From Maribacter sp. PR1 (GTDB lineage: Bacteria; Bacteroidota; Bacteroidia; Flavobacteriales; Flavobacteriaceae), in contig NZ_JAQPCG010000002.1 of assembly GCF_028464145.1 (NCBI RefSeq), positions 124,001-188,000 of the forward strand: 64,000 nt of DNA, written 5' to 3'. Shown here piece after piece: positions 27,925 to 36,057 of this stretch. Position numbers and translations under genes: made by a program. The stretch's first letter is position 1, and every line of letters starts with the position of its first letter. Below the pieces are notes generated by a model. The model was not told where the DNA came from. It made no database searches and saw only the letters and a program-made list of their open reading frames with translations.

Positions 27925-28503
27925 TTATATTTTTGCTTTAATGGTTACGGTTACCTGCACTCGAATTGCAACTTTAAAATAAACTGGATTGCGAGAAAGG
28001 GTTCCAAAATATTGGATTCCAATTGTAGGATATGGACCGTTCAAAAGCGCGCTTTCTATGATACTAAAATCGTCTCTATGGGTAAATAGCAAATTTCTTT
28101 GATCGGCGTCGGCTACGGCAATACCATTTTCAAGACTCGATGATTTTGATTCCATATTTCCCACCATTAAAAAACCGGCACTGACAACCACGGCTTCTTC
28201 ATTACCTTCAAAATCTTTGTAGGTATATCTAATTTCATCTATTTTAATTTTGGTAATCTCGGCATTATCATCTTCAATTAAGGAGGCAATATCTGGGTCG
28301 TTTGCAATGCTATAATACCCCAATTGGGTTTCAACATTTATAGAGTCTTCTGTGGAAGAGACTGCGGACTCTTCCAAAATTTCCAATTCACCATCAAATG
28401 TAATGGTCTCATCGAATTCTTCTTCGATTAATTCTTCAACCAAATCACACCCCATAAATATGAAGGCCAAAGACAGCAACAAAATTGGTTTGAGGTTTTT
28501 CAT
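27925..28503 (-). CDS. Hypothetical lipoprotein, paralogue of the next gene
   Basis: 192 residues. Lipoprotein signal MKNLKPILLLSLAFIFMGCD, then an acidic stretch (LVEELIEEEFDE) and a mature part with no family I recognise. It shares its plan with the product of 28513-29088: the same signal, the same acidic linker, a central IKI(D/N)(E/R)IRY(T/F)YKD(F/V)(E/A)GNE block, and a C-terminal beta-rich end finishing in alternating Thr and hydrophobic residues. The two genes are 9 nt apart and probably cotranscribed. Location is probably the outer membrane. Confidence 0.7.
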   Translation of the reverse strand: MKNLKPILLLSLAFIFMGCDLVEELIEEEFDETITFDGELEILEESAVSSTEDSINVETQLGYYSIANDPDIASLIEDDNAEITKIKIDEIRYTYKDFEGNEEAVVVSAGFLMVGNMESKSSSLENGIAVADADQRNLLFTHRDDFSIIESALLNGPYPTIGIQYFGTLSRNPVYFKVAIRVQVTVTIKAKI

Positions 28504-28512
28504 ATTCTTGAT

Positions 28513-29088
28513 TTAGATTTGAATTTCTAATGTAAGTGTAGCGTCAATAGTAACATCAACTGTAAATTCGATCGGGTTATCAGAAACACTACCTACATAA
28601 TCCAATTGCAGGGTGTTAAAACCTCTAACTTCATTAAGTAATCCATTTATATTGGTAAAATCACCATCAATGACATAAGGATTTGGATTGGTAGCCGCAT
28701 CAGCTAAATTGACTTGGTGTGCCCCAAAAATATCCGGGCTGGTTACGATTAAGGGAATCTGAAATTCTGCTTCAACAAAAGCATTTTCATTACCAGCAAC
28801 ATCTTTGTAGAAATATCGTATCCTGTTAATTTTAATAGCCTTAACTTCAGTTCTGTCATTCTCTTCCCTAAACTCATCTAGCTCAGGTGCATTTGTTAAG
28901 TTTATCACGGCACTTTCCATAAAACCAACCGCCTCTTCGGGATTCCCGGTAGGTTGCACGTCAATATGAATAAAACGATTAAAGGAAACGTTTACATCGT
29001 ATTCCTCATCAACGAGTTCGTCGATTAAATCACATCCCATGAATGCGAAGGCCAAAGACAGCAACAAAATTGGTTTTAGGGTTTTCAT
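28513..29088 (-). CDS. Hypothetical lipoprotein, paralogue of the previous gene
   Basis: About 191 residues from the ATG at 29088 (MKTLKPILLLSLAFAFMGCD). An AGGACC box stands 5-10 nt upstream, so I prefer this start to the one at 29118. The signal region is nearly identical to its neighbour at DNA level while the mature part is strongly diverged, apart from the central IKINRIRYFYKDVAGNE block. No family is recognised. It is divergent from the transglutaminase-like gene, with a perfect 10-bp dyad between them. Confidence 0.7.
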   Translation of the reverse strand: MKTLKPILLLSLAFAFMGCDLIDELVDEEYDVNVSFNRFIHIDVQPTGNPEEAVGFMESAVINLTNAPELDEFREENDRTEVKAIKINRIRYFYKDVAGNENAFVEAEFQIPLIVTSPDIFGAHQVNLADAATNPNPYVIDGDFTNINGLLNEVRGFNTLQLDYVGSVSDNPIEFTVDVTIDATLTLEIQI

Positions 29089-29141
29089 GTGAGGTCCTTT
29101 TTTGAAATATGACCGCAAGCTATTCTTCGTATCCGCTTAAA

Positions 29142-29165
29142 AAAATACCTAGTGTTAGGTATTTT
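29142..29165. promoter_or_regulatory. Perfect 10-bp inverted repeat between divergent genes
   Basis: AAAATACCTA (29142-29151) and TAGGTATTTT (29156-29165) form a perfect palindrome with a 4-nt centre. It lies between two divergent transcription units, where a terminator is not expected, and just upstream of a -7-like box at 29185. An operator for the downstream NarL-type regulator or another repressor is possible. Confidence 0.45.
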
Positions 29166-29184
29166 AAAAACTAAATTCGATTGA

Positions 29185-29192
29185 TAGGTTTG
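29185..29192 (+). promoter_or_regulatory. Candidate -7 element (TAGGTTTG) of the signalling cassette
   Basis: TAGGTTTG matches the Bacteroidota -7 consensus TAnnTTTG and lies 22 nt before the ATG of the transglutaminase-like gene. No clear TTG is found at the -33 distance. Confidence 0.4.
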
Positions 29193-29213
29193 AGGGTCAT
29201 TAAACCATAACCA

Positions 29214-30170
29214 ATGAACATTCAATTACCCAACATGGGAAAAAGGAGAAGTCAAATTATAGTGCTGCTTATTGTTTTTTGTTCAGTTACATCTCATGCC
29301 ACTTTAGCAAAGACCTTAGAGGAATCTTTAGGAGATGTCATAAAAAAAGTACAAGAAATGTATGACCGCGGTGAACCAAACACCGTTATTGCTGCTTACA
29401 TAACTGAAACTGTAGACAACCATATAACCAGCACAAACAACGACGAACTGTTTGAAAACCCTTTAAATTGGTTTAAACTTCTTGGCCAGAGAAATCTAAA
29501 TACCGATTTAGAAAGTGAGGCTTACAACGATGTTGCCAATGTTGCTTGGTCTAATGGGCTTGGCAATTGTGAAGAAAATTCAGCCTTGGTCTACTATATA
29601 TTAAAAAAGGCTGGGGTAAAGGAAAATGTTCGCATTATGAGAACGGAAAGACACAGCTTTACCGTTTGGGACATTCATCCTTCTGCCATAATTGACAAAC
29701 CTTCAACATGGGGCAATAACGCCTTGGTCGTAGACCCTTGGCTAGGTAGGACCACGACCCGCGAAGAAGTAGAGACCGGTAGATGGTTCATGAACAATGA
29801 ACCCGAATCAAAATTAAACGACTTCACCACTTTTACAGACCCTGAAGCTAATTCTTGGAATATAATAAACGCACAATACAATAGGGAGAATAACATAACT
29901 CCCAGACCTGCAAGAGACGTAGATTCTGATGAAGATTGCTTTATAGCCACAGCGGTATATGGTGACCCAAACGCTGAAAACATACAAGTACTAAGAGTGT
30001 TTAGAGACAAAGTTTTAGAGAAAAATGTTTTTGGAAAAGTTTTCGTTGGCACCTACGAAAAAATCGGGCCTGTGTTTGCCTTTTATATAAGAAACGATTA
30101 CCAGCGCAAAGAATGGGTCAAAAGAAATATAGTTGAACCGGCCGTTAGACTTGCAGAAAAACATAATTGA
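29214..30170 (+). CDS. Secreted transglutaminase-like protein with C-terminal CFI-box domain
   Basis: 318 residues with a signal peptide after a basic start (KRRSQIIVLLIVFCSVTSHATLA). A papain/transglutaminase-like triad can be read: Cys in GLGNCEENSALVYYIL (about 123), His in RTERHSFTVWD (about 148) and Asp in LVVDPWLG (about 174). The C-terminal about 75 residues form the CFI-box type domain (DCFIATAVYGDPNAENIQVL then FRDKVL), known as a C-terminal add-on of many secreted proteins. It may cut or cross-link peptides outside the cytoplasm. It heads a tightly packed plus-strand run of six genes that ends with a histidine kinase and regulator. Confidence 0.7.
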   Translation: MNIQLPNMGKRRSQIIVLLIVFCSVTSHATLAKTLEESLGDVIKKVQEMYDRGEPNTVIAAYITETVDNHITSTNNDELFENPLNWFKLLGQRNLNTDLESEAYNDVANVAWSNGLGNCEENSALVYYILKKAGVKENVRIMRTERHSFTVWDIHPSAIIDKPSTWGNNALVVDPWLGRTTTREEVETGRWFMNNEPESKLNDFTTFTDPEANSWNIINAQYNRENNITPRPARDVDSDEDCFIATAVYGDPNAENIQVLRVFRDKVLEKNVFGKVFVGTYEKIGPVFAFYIRNDYQRKEWVKRNIVEPAVRLAEKHN

Positions 30171-30177
30171 CCAAAAT

Positions 30178-30627
30178 ATGAAATTAGCATTACGTATTAT
30201 TTTAATTTTCACACTCTTTGCAAGTATTTATTTAATGCTACCCGCTATTGCAGCATTTAACTCAATAACATCGGACCCCGAGGGGTGGATGGGCGGAATA
30301 AGTGCTGAAGCGACCATGGTATGGTTTGCTGTAATTCTGCTGGGATTTGGATTCTTAGGGTTTGTAACCATACTTGCGTTGATAGGGGCAATATTTGGCC
30401 GATCAAACAGAAAGTCCGCTTTCTGGTTATTTAAATTACCTGGCATTCTTGGTATTATTCTGAGTCTACTGTTGTTTATAGTATTCTATCTATGGGACAT
30501 TGAATGGTCCAAACATTCACGTGTATTTATATTCCTAACCATACCATTTCTTATATATGCCATTTATGGGCATTACATCAGAAAGTCAAACCCCAAAAAA
30601 ACCGCTTCAAATGTTTCAACCAACTGA
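30178..30627 (+). CDS. Hypothetical four-helix membrane protein
   Basis: 149 residues from the ATG at 30178, 7 nt after the stop of the transglutaminase-like gene; the longer frame to 30133 would overlap that gene. Four membrane segments are visible (about 5-28, 43-75, 85-108, 115-135) and the C-terminus is basic. No family is recognised. Tight spacing to both neighbours places it in the operon. Confidence 0.65.
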   Translation: MKLALRIILIFTLFASIYLMLPAIAAFNSITSDPEGWMGGISAEATMVWFAVILLGFGFLGFVTILALIGAIFGRSNRKSAFWLFKLPGILGIILSLLLFIVFYLWDIEWSKHSRVFIFLTIPFLIYAIYGHYIRKSNPKKTASNVSTN

Positions 30628-31372
30628 AGATATTAAACTTAGCATCAAGTCTTGTGAAAACATGAAGGTTGTATGTGAATGGATGGAAAATCGATTTTTT
30701 GGGTTACCACTATTCCATCAAAGTGTAGACATCAAAGTCATTGGACATCAGAGCATTTGTGCTTGCAAGAATGAACAATTAAGTATCCCAAAGAATATTG
30801 AAAAGCTTATCGCAAAACATTTGAAAGAGGATTTCAATCGGATGGTTGATTACATTAATTCGATAGATGGGGAAAAAACTTTTGCTTTACTTCATTTAAA
30901 AGTAAAATTGGAACATAACCTCTTGCGAACGCTCATGGATACCAATTATCCCAATGCATTGAAAAATAAATTTTTCACATTCTTGGCTTGTAATTTTTGC
31001 GCCCCGGTCACGTTGGCCTTAGCCTCGGTTAAAACGAAAAACAACTATGAGTCATTGGCCGTCGGCATAAAGGGAATAAGCCACTATTCAAGTGTATTGA
31101 GATTGAAGTATAGCGAAGACCAAACGTATGATATAAAAGCAGGGCTTGATGTTGCCGTGAATCCCGCTCATCTCGCCAAAAGGTTCTTAAGAACTATGTC
31201 CGGTTTGGTCGACGACAAATCGATTATCAATGAGTATCTGGAAAAGCATTTGAAGCCTGAGAAAGAACAAATTGTGAAAAATTTATGTGCTTATGTCTTT
31301 AACGAAAATAAAATGCCTGAAAAATTATCAGACAATATCTTCAAACCACAAACCACTTTAAGCACAGTCTAA
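30611..31372 (+). CDS. Hypothetical soluble protein
   Basis: About 253 residues from the ATG at 30611 (MFQPTEDIKLSIKS); an in-frame ATG at 30557 would lie well inside the previous gene. There is no signal peptide or membrane segment, and the protein looks alpha/beta and rather Lys-rich. I do not recognise a family. It overlaps the membrane-protein gene by 17 nt and is followed 7 nt later by the START gene, so it is part of the cassette. Confidence 0.6.
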   Translation: MFQPTEDIKLSIKSCENMKVVCEWMENRFFGLPLFHQSVDIKVIGHQSICACKNEQLSIPKNIEKLIAKHLKEDFNRMVDYINSIDGEKTFALLHLKVKLEHNLLRTLMDTNYPNALKNKFFTFLACNFCAPVTLALASVKTKNNYESLAVGIKGISHYSSVLRLKYSEDQTYDIKAGLDVAVNPAHLAKRFLRTMSGLVDDKSIINEYLEKHLKPEKEQIVKNLCAYVFNENKMPEKLSDNIFKPQTTLSTV

Positions 31373-31379
31373 AGAGATC

Positions 31380-31997
31380 ATGTATTACCAAAACCTATTA
31401 ATTTTTATCTGCGCCTTTTTCTTGGGGATTACTTCAGAAACACCTCAATATTATGTAGTAACCGAAGGGGAATATACTTTGGTAAAGCATGTGGACGGAA
31501 TCAAAGTATTCAATAAAAAAAATCCCAAAGATGGATTTATCGAATACCGGGCACAGGTTGAAATTGATGCACATGAAATACAAAAGGTCCTGGATTTTTT
31601 CAAGGATTATAACGAACATACCCATTGGGTCTACAATTGTACCTCATCAATACTTCAAGAAATCGAAGGGCAATCCTACCTATATCAGATTTGTAAATCT
31701 CCATGGCCCTATAAAGACCGAGACTTACATCTTTTGACTAAAACGAGATGGGACGGTAAAAACAAAGCAATAGTGACTTTTGAATCAAAGCCAGAAATGG
31801 CCCCTGAAAATGAACGATTTGTCCGTATTGAAAACTTCAATTCCATATGGGAGGTCGAGAAAACCGAAAAGGGTATTTTGGTATTAGTTGAAGCAAGTTT
31901 TAATCCAAAACTGGGGGCAGGAAACCTCTTTCTAAAATCATACTCGGTCAAAATTCCATTTGAAACACTTAAAAACTTCAGAAAGTATTATCGTTGA
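31380..31997 (+). CDS. START-domain (lipid-binding) protein, exported
   Basis: 205 residues. An N-terminal hydrophobic signal (YYQNLLIFICAFFLGITS) is followed by a START/SRPBCC domain. Typical landmarks are YRAQVEIDAHEI, HTHWVYNC, ICKSPWPYKDRDL (the WP(W)xxRD signature of START domains) and KIPFETLKNFRKYY at the end. Such domains bind lipids or other hydrophobic ligands in a deep pocket. It precedes the histidine kinase with a 4-nt stop/start overlap, which suggests that the ligand may be what the kinase responds to. That link is inference. Confidence 0.82.
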   Translation: MYYQNLLIFICAFFLGITSETPQYYVVTEGEYTLVKHVDGIKVFNKKNPKDGFIEYRAQVEIDAHEIQKVLDFFKDYNEHTHWVYNCTSSILQEIEGQSYLYQICKSPWPYKDRDLHLLTKTRWDGKNKAIVTFESKPEMAPENERFVRIENFNSIWEVEKTEKGILVLVEASFNPKLGAGNLFLKSYSVKIPFETLKNFRKYYR

Positions 31998-33949
31998 AAA
32001 ACAATACCTTTAATGGAATGACCAACAAATACTTACACCTCATATTTTTTATTCTTAGCATTACTTTCTGCAATCTAATTTACGGTCAGAATGCTCAGGT
32101 GGACAGTCTATTGCAATTGTTGGAACAAAGCATTAGCGAAACAAAAAAAGAAAAAATCCATCTTAAATTATCAAAAGTGTTGGAAAGGACTGATATTTCA
32201 AAAAGCAAAGAATATGCGACCCTTGCCCAATCGTCTTCCAATGATTCAATAAAAAGCGAGGCTTTAAATCAAATTGGAAGAGCATTGTTTTACCAGAATA
32301 ACCTGGATTCTGCAGAAGTGAACTTCCAACAATCAATTGATATTCTAAAAAAACTTGGGTATCAAAATCAAGCCGCATCGGTTGGAATTAGTCTAGGGGC
32401 GGTACAGCTAAGGAAGGGTGAATACAAAAATGCGGTGGAAACTTTACTGACTGGAGCAATTTACTTTGAAAGTATAAGTGACAGTATGAATATGGCCAAA
32501 TGTTACAGCAATGTATCCTCTGCATTTGGCGAACTGGGCGATTCAAAAAAAGCTATTGTGTTCGGGGAGAAGGCGCTTTCCATTTTTATCAAAAAAAAGA
32601 TGATTCCATATCAGGTGATAACATTGCCGAACCTGGCCGGTGAATTCTTGAAATTAGGAGATACTACAATGGGAAAAACCTACTTCATGCAAGCTGAAGA
32701 ATTGGCAAAGCAGCGCAATGACAAATTCTCATTGGCACGCATCTACAACAACCTAGGTAATATGTACCTGGAAACAAATACCAAAAAATCAGAAGAGTAT
32801 TTGCTTCTTGCACTGAAGTACAAAAACGAAACCAGGAATAATGATGGTATTGCCATTCTGTACAATAACCTTGGTTATCTCATGCTTCAAAAAAATGACC
32901 CGGAAAAGGCCATATCATATTTGAAAAACGCATTGCCCCATAGCAGTGGAACGAATATTGCTACAACTTATAATAATCTTTCAGATGCCTATATACAAAC
33001 GAAAAATTATCAATCTGCCCTGAAATACACCCAATTGAAGAATAAAGTAAGCGATAGTATTTCGAATATTGAAAACCAAAAAGCGATTGCTGAGATTTCA
33101 ACCAAATATGAAACAGAAAAAAAAGAGAGAGAAATTTTAAATCTTCAAAATAAAAACCTACAGATAGATATTGAAAGGAGACAAAATAGAAATCTGCTAT
33201 ATATAGCTATTGGTCTAATATTTATTGGACTTATTTCTGCCTACGGATTTATCAAAAACTCAAGAAAAAAGAGAGTGATTGCTGAACAGCAAAAAGAATT
33301 AGAACAACAAAAAGTTGAAAAGTTGCTCAAAGAACAGGAACTTGTTGGTATAGATGCCATGCTCGATGGTCAAGAAAAAGAACGCCAACGCATTGCCCAA
33401 GATTTGCATGATAGCCTTGGGGGTAAACTATCTGCCCTAAAACTCTTTGTAGAAAATATGAAAGAGAAAGACGAAGTGTTGTACGAAAAAATAAAATCTG
33501 TATTAGATGATTCCTATAACGATGTTCGAAATATCTCGCACCAAAATCATGTAACCTCAATGATAGACCATGGCCTCATACCTGCAGTAAACAAGGTAGC
33601 TGAACGCTTAAAATCCACTGAAAAATTAAATGTAGAAGTGACCAATATAGATTTAAGGCAAAAAATCAAGACCTTCATTGAGATACAACTTTTCCGAATT
33701 ATTCAAGAATTAATAACCAACACTATCAAACATGCAAAAGCAAAAAATGTAACCATTCAGTTTTCAGAGGAAGAAGATTTGCTTAATGTAGTTTACGAAG
33801 ACGATGGCATTGGTTTTGACATTAACAAACTATCACAAGGTATAGGTTTCTCTAACATTAAAAATAGAATTGAAAAAATAAATGCCGTGATAACTTATGA
33901 TTCGGGCTTTGACAATGGCACAACAGTAATAATCAATGTTCCTCTATGA
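31994..33949 (+). CDS. TPR-containing sensor histidine kinase (HisKA_3 type)
   Basis: 651 residues if it begins at the TTG at 31994 (TTGA overlap with the START stop); an ATG at 32018 that opens the signal TNKYLHLIFFILSITFCNLIYGQ is at least as likely. A periplasmic array of TPR repeats covers about 40-360 (for example ARIYNNLGNMYLETN and AILYNNLGYLMLQKN). After a coiled-coil there is one membrane helix (NLLYIAIGLIFIGLISAYGF), then the HisKA_3 motif with phospho-acceptor His in RIAQDLHDSLGGKLSALK, and HATPase_c (ELITNTIKHAKA, DDGIGFD). It pairs with the NarL-type regulator, whose start overlaps its stop by 4 nt. Confidence 0.92.
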   Translation: MKNNTFNGMTNKYLHLIFFILSITFCNLIYGQNAQVDSLLQLLEQSISETKKEKIHLKLSKVLERTDISKSKEYATLAQSSSNDSIKSEALNQIGRALFYQNNLDSAEVNFQQSIDILKKLGYQNQAASVGISLGAVQLRKGEYKNAVETLLTGAIYFESISDSMNMAKCYSNVSSAFGELGDSKKAIVFGEKALSIFIKKKMIPYQVITLPNLAGEFLKLGDTTMGKTYFMQAEELAKQRNDKFSLARIYNNLGNMYLETNTKKSEEYLLLALKYKNETRNNDGIAILYNNLGYLMLQKNDPEKAISYLKNALPHSSGTNIATTYNNLSDAYIQTKNYQSALKYTQLKNKVSDSISNIENQKAIAEISTKYETEKKEREILNLQNKNLQIDIERRQNRNLLYIAIGLIFIGLISAYGFIKNSRKKRVIAEQQKELEQQKVEKLLKEQELVGIDAMLDGQEKERQRIAQDLHDSLGGKLSALKLFVENMKEKDEVLYEKIKSVLDDSYNDVRNISHQNHVTSMIDHGLIPAVNKVAERLKSTEKLNVEVTNIDLRQKIKTFIEIQLFRIIQELITNTIKHAKAKNVTIQFSEEEDLLNVVYEDDGIGFDINKLSQGIGFSNIKNRIEKINAVITYDSGFDNGTTVIINVPL

Positions 33950-34575
33950 CCGTAAAACTTATTTTAGTTGATGACCATAATCTCTTTGTTGAGGGGCTCC
34001 ACACAATTCTTAATGACCAAATAGGTATTGAAGTCATGGCTAGCGCTGCAAATGGATTGGAGTTATTGGATTTAATGGAAATACACCGTCCAAATATTAT
34101 ATTGACCGATATACGAATGCCCAGAATGGATGGTATAGCAATTGCAAAACTCTTTAAAAAACAATATCCAAAAACCCATATCATTGCCTTGAGCATGTTT
34201 GATCAAGATGATGACGTTTTTGATATGCTTGAGGCCGGCGCCAAAGGTTACGTTGTCAAAAATGCAGAAAGGGATGAATTACTCAGGGCAATTCATGAGG
34301 TTCATAAAGGTAAGTATTATCTAAGCCCAAAATTTGAAGGTATTTACCAAAGATGGCTGGAAAAAGATAAAATCGCAGAGCCAAAATTGACAAGGCGTGA
34401 GCGTCAAATATTACGATTGATCTCAAGAGGAAAAACTAGTCAGCAAATCTCGGAAGAACTGAAATTAAGCAGGTTCACTATTGACACCCACAGAAAAAAC
34501 ATCCACAAAAAATTAGGCACAAAAAGTAATCTGGCCCTAGCCAAACAAGCATATAAAATTTTGGGAATGGATTAA
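33946..34575 (+). CDS. LuxR/NarL-family response regulator
   Basis: 209 residues. The receiver domain has acidic residues in LVDDHN and the phospho-acceptor Asp in NIILTDIRMPRMDGI. The C-terminal GerE/LuxR helix-turn-helix contains LTRRERQILRLISRGKTSQQ and RFTIDTHRKNIHKKLG. An ATGA overlap couples it to the kinase. It is the last gene of the cassette and probably controls it or the divergent lipoprotein genes. Confidence 0.94.
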   Translation: MTVKLILVDDHNLFVEGLHTILNDQIGIEVMASAANGLELLDLMEIHRPNIILTDIRMPRMDGIAIAKLFKKQYPKTHIIALSMFDQDDDVFDMLEAGAKGYVVKNAERDELLRAIHEVHKGKYYLSPKFEGIYQRWLEKDKIAEPKLTRRERQILRLISRGKTSQQISEELKLSRFTIDTHRKNIHKKLGTKSNLALAKQAYKILGMD

Positions 34576-34903
34576 GCTTACTTTTTTTCAAAACCTGGGC
34601 CAAAGGGCCAAATCAGGTTTAATCCCTGTAACGGTCAATGTGTTTTCATCCAAAGTTACCTCAGCTGAGCTGACACCATCATCTTTAGGGTCGATGGCCA
34701 ATGTGCTACTATTAAAATTAATAGGCCCCTGCCTTTTTGTTTGTTGGAAACAATAAAAATCATTTATTGCAGAGCATAACAATTAACCTTTTAAATTAAT
34801 TCGATTTTTATAAGGTTTCAACTTTACACTTAGCTATTTCATCCCTAAAGTATAGATTCTCCTTAACTTTTCTTACAGAATCATTTTATCCCTATCTTGG
34901 AAT
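34576..34903. other. Intergenic region with a possible small remnant ORF
   Basis: A 64-codon minus-strand frame at 34588-34782 has a protein-like end (SSAEVTLDENTLTVTGIKPDL) and might be the tail of a lost secreted protein. It has no promoter-like boxes or recognised family, so I do not call it a gene. The rest is AT-rich without recognisable features. Confidence 0.4.
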
Positions 34904-35584
34904 ATGGAAAAGCTAGGCAACAAGTTGGCAATCTGGTTCAATCGACAAAGGTCAATGCTTAGAAGGGTGGATTCTAAGTTGGGTCACCTTTCCCTTAACC
35001 AGCTTTCAATCCTTATCACAATCCTTTTTGGTCTATTGCCGTTGACATTTTTTTTTATCATTGGCTATAATAATTATTCCGGGGTACAGATTCTTGCAAG
35101 CTATCTTTTCGTTGCTCTGCTTTTTATTCTAGTTCTGTTGGTAGTGATAGGCTGGTTCAAAGCCAAGGAAATTGCGAAGGATGATGTAGAAGGTTTTTCA
35201 TTTGTAAAGCTATCATTTAAAAAAATAGACAAGGGATATTTTGGTTTTAATGACTCCGATATGGAAAATTTAGAGCTTTTGATAAACCTTTTGCCTTCTA
35301 AAGGAAAGGTTACTATTAGGGAAGTGCCAAAAAACAAGCAATCGGGGAATCTTAGGTTTCTTTTCTCATTTTTAGACTATATTATCAAAGATGGCATTCA
35401 AGGACTTGGAAAGGAATCGAGAGACTCACTTTCAAGATTAGTTCAAAAAAGATTTTCTTTCGATGGTTCCGAAATCAACGAGAACACATTTGTATCAAGT
35501 TACTCCAAATGGTCACAGAAAACCAAAGATGGAAACTATAATGATACCAGAAAAGCTATAGCAAAAGCTTTAGGACTTTCTTAA
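34904..35584 (+). CDS. Hypothetical membrane protein with cytoplasmic tail
   Basis: 226 residues. Two adjacent membrane segments (about 30-50 and 57-82) follow a basic N-terminus, and the C-terminal about 140 residues are soluble and rich in Lys and Ser. I do not recognise the family. It stands alone between the signalling cassette and the mobilization backbone, so its assignment to either is open. Confidence 0.6.
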   Translation: MEKLGNKLAIWFNRQRSMLRRVDSKLGHLSLNQLSILITILFGLLPLTFFFIIGYNNYSGVQILASYLFVALLFILVLLVVIGWFKAKEIAKDDVEGFSFVKLSFKKIDKGYFGFNDSDMENLELLINLLPSKGKVTIREVPKNKQSGNLRFLFSFLDYIIKDGIQGLGKESRDSLSRLVQKRFSFDGSEINENTFVSSYSKWSQKTKDGNYNDTRKAIAKALGLS

Positions 35585-35596
35585 TTGTCATTGATT

Positions 35597-35692
35597 TTTG
35601 TACAAATCCCGAAAATAAAAGGCAATAAAAGCGCAATCTTCATTTCTCTATTTTTCACTTGCATCAAGTGATATATGTTTGTCTTGTACAAA
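35597..35692. promoter_or_regulatory. Two TTGTACAA palindromes and a -7 element before the backbone operon
   Basis: TTTGTACAAA lies at 35597-35606 and TTGTACAA at 35684-35691; both centres are the same palindrome, 87 bp apart. Between them TATGTTTG at 35674-35681 fits the Bacteroidota -7 consensus. This arrangement could be an operator pair controlling the HTH/primase genes downstream. Confidence 0.4.
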
Positions 35693-35741
35693 AAAGTAAG
35701 CGGCCGTTTACATATTCTCTAATTCCAAAAGATTAAATGAT

Positions 35742-36038
35742 ATGGAAGAGCAACAGAATGTGTTGACAATACTCAAAGAAATCAAACATATCCTTGGCCA
35801 TCAGAAAAAGGTCATGAATGTGGAGGACCTGGTAGCCTATACCGGACTTTCCAAAAGTAAGATATACAAACTTACCTCGTTAAAGCTCATCCCTATGAGC
35901 AACAATAAACATATTAGACAGATATTTTTTGATAAGGACGCCATCGACAAATGGCTGGTAGGTAACCCCAACCTTTGTGATGAACAACTAGAACAGGAAT
36001 TCAACAAACAGCTTCAACGGAACCGGAAGGACATATAG
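35742..36038 (+). CDS. Excisionase-family helix-turn-helix protein
   Basis: 98 residues. A MerR/Xis-type winged helix is visible (VEDLVAYTGLSKSKIYKLTS, then KHIRQIFFDKDAIDKWL). Proteins of this type sit next to primase and mobilization genes in Bacteroidota elements and act as excisionase or as a transcription factor for the mobilization genes. It is 19 nt upstream of the primase-helicase gene and probably opens that operon. Confidence 0.82.
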   Translation: MEEQQNVLTILKEIKHILGHQKKVMNVEDLVAYTGLSKSKIYKLTSLKLIPMSNNKHIRQIFFDKDAIDKWLVGNPNLCDEQLEQEFNKQLQRNRKDI

Positions 36039-36057
36039 CTAAATCTCTACAGGCATT

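Noticed and set aside
29142-29165. The dyad as a transcription terminator
   Set aside because: It lies between divergent genes, so neither transcript should end there.
34588-34782. 64-codon minus-strand frame after the NarL-type regulator
   Set aside because: Partly protein-like but without promoter, homologue I recognise or clear start; mentioned only as a possible remnant.
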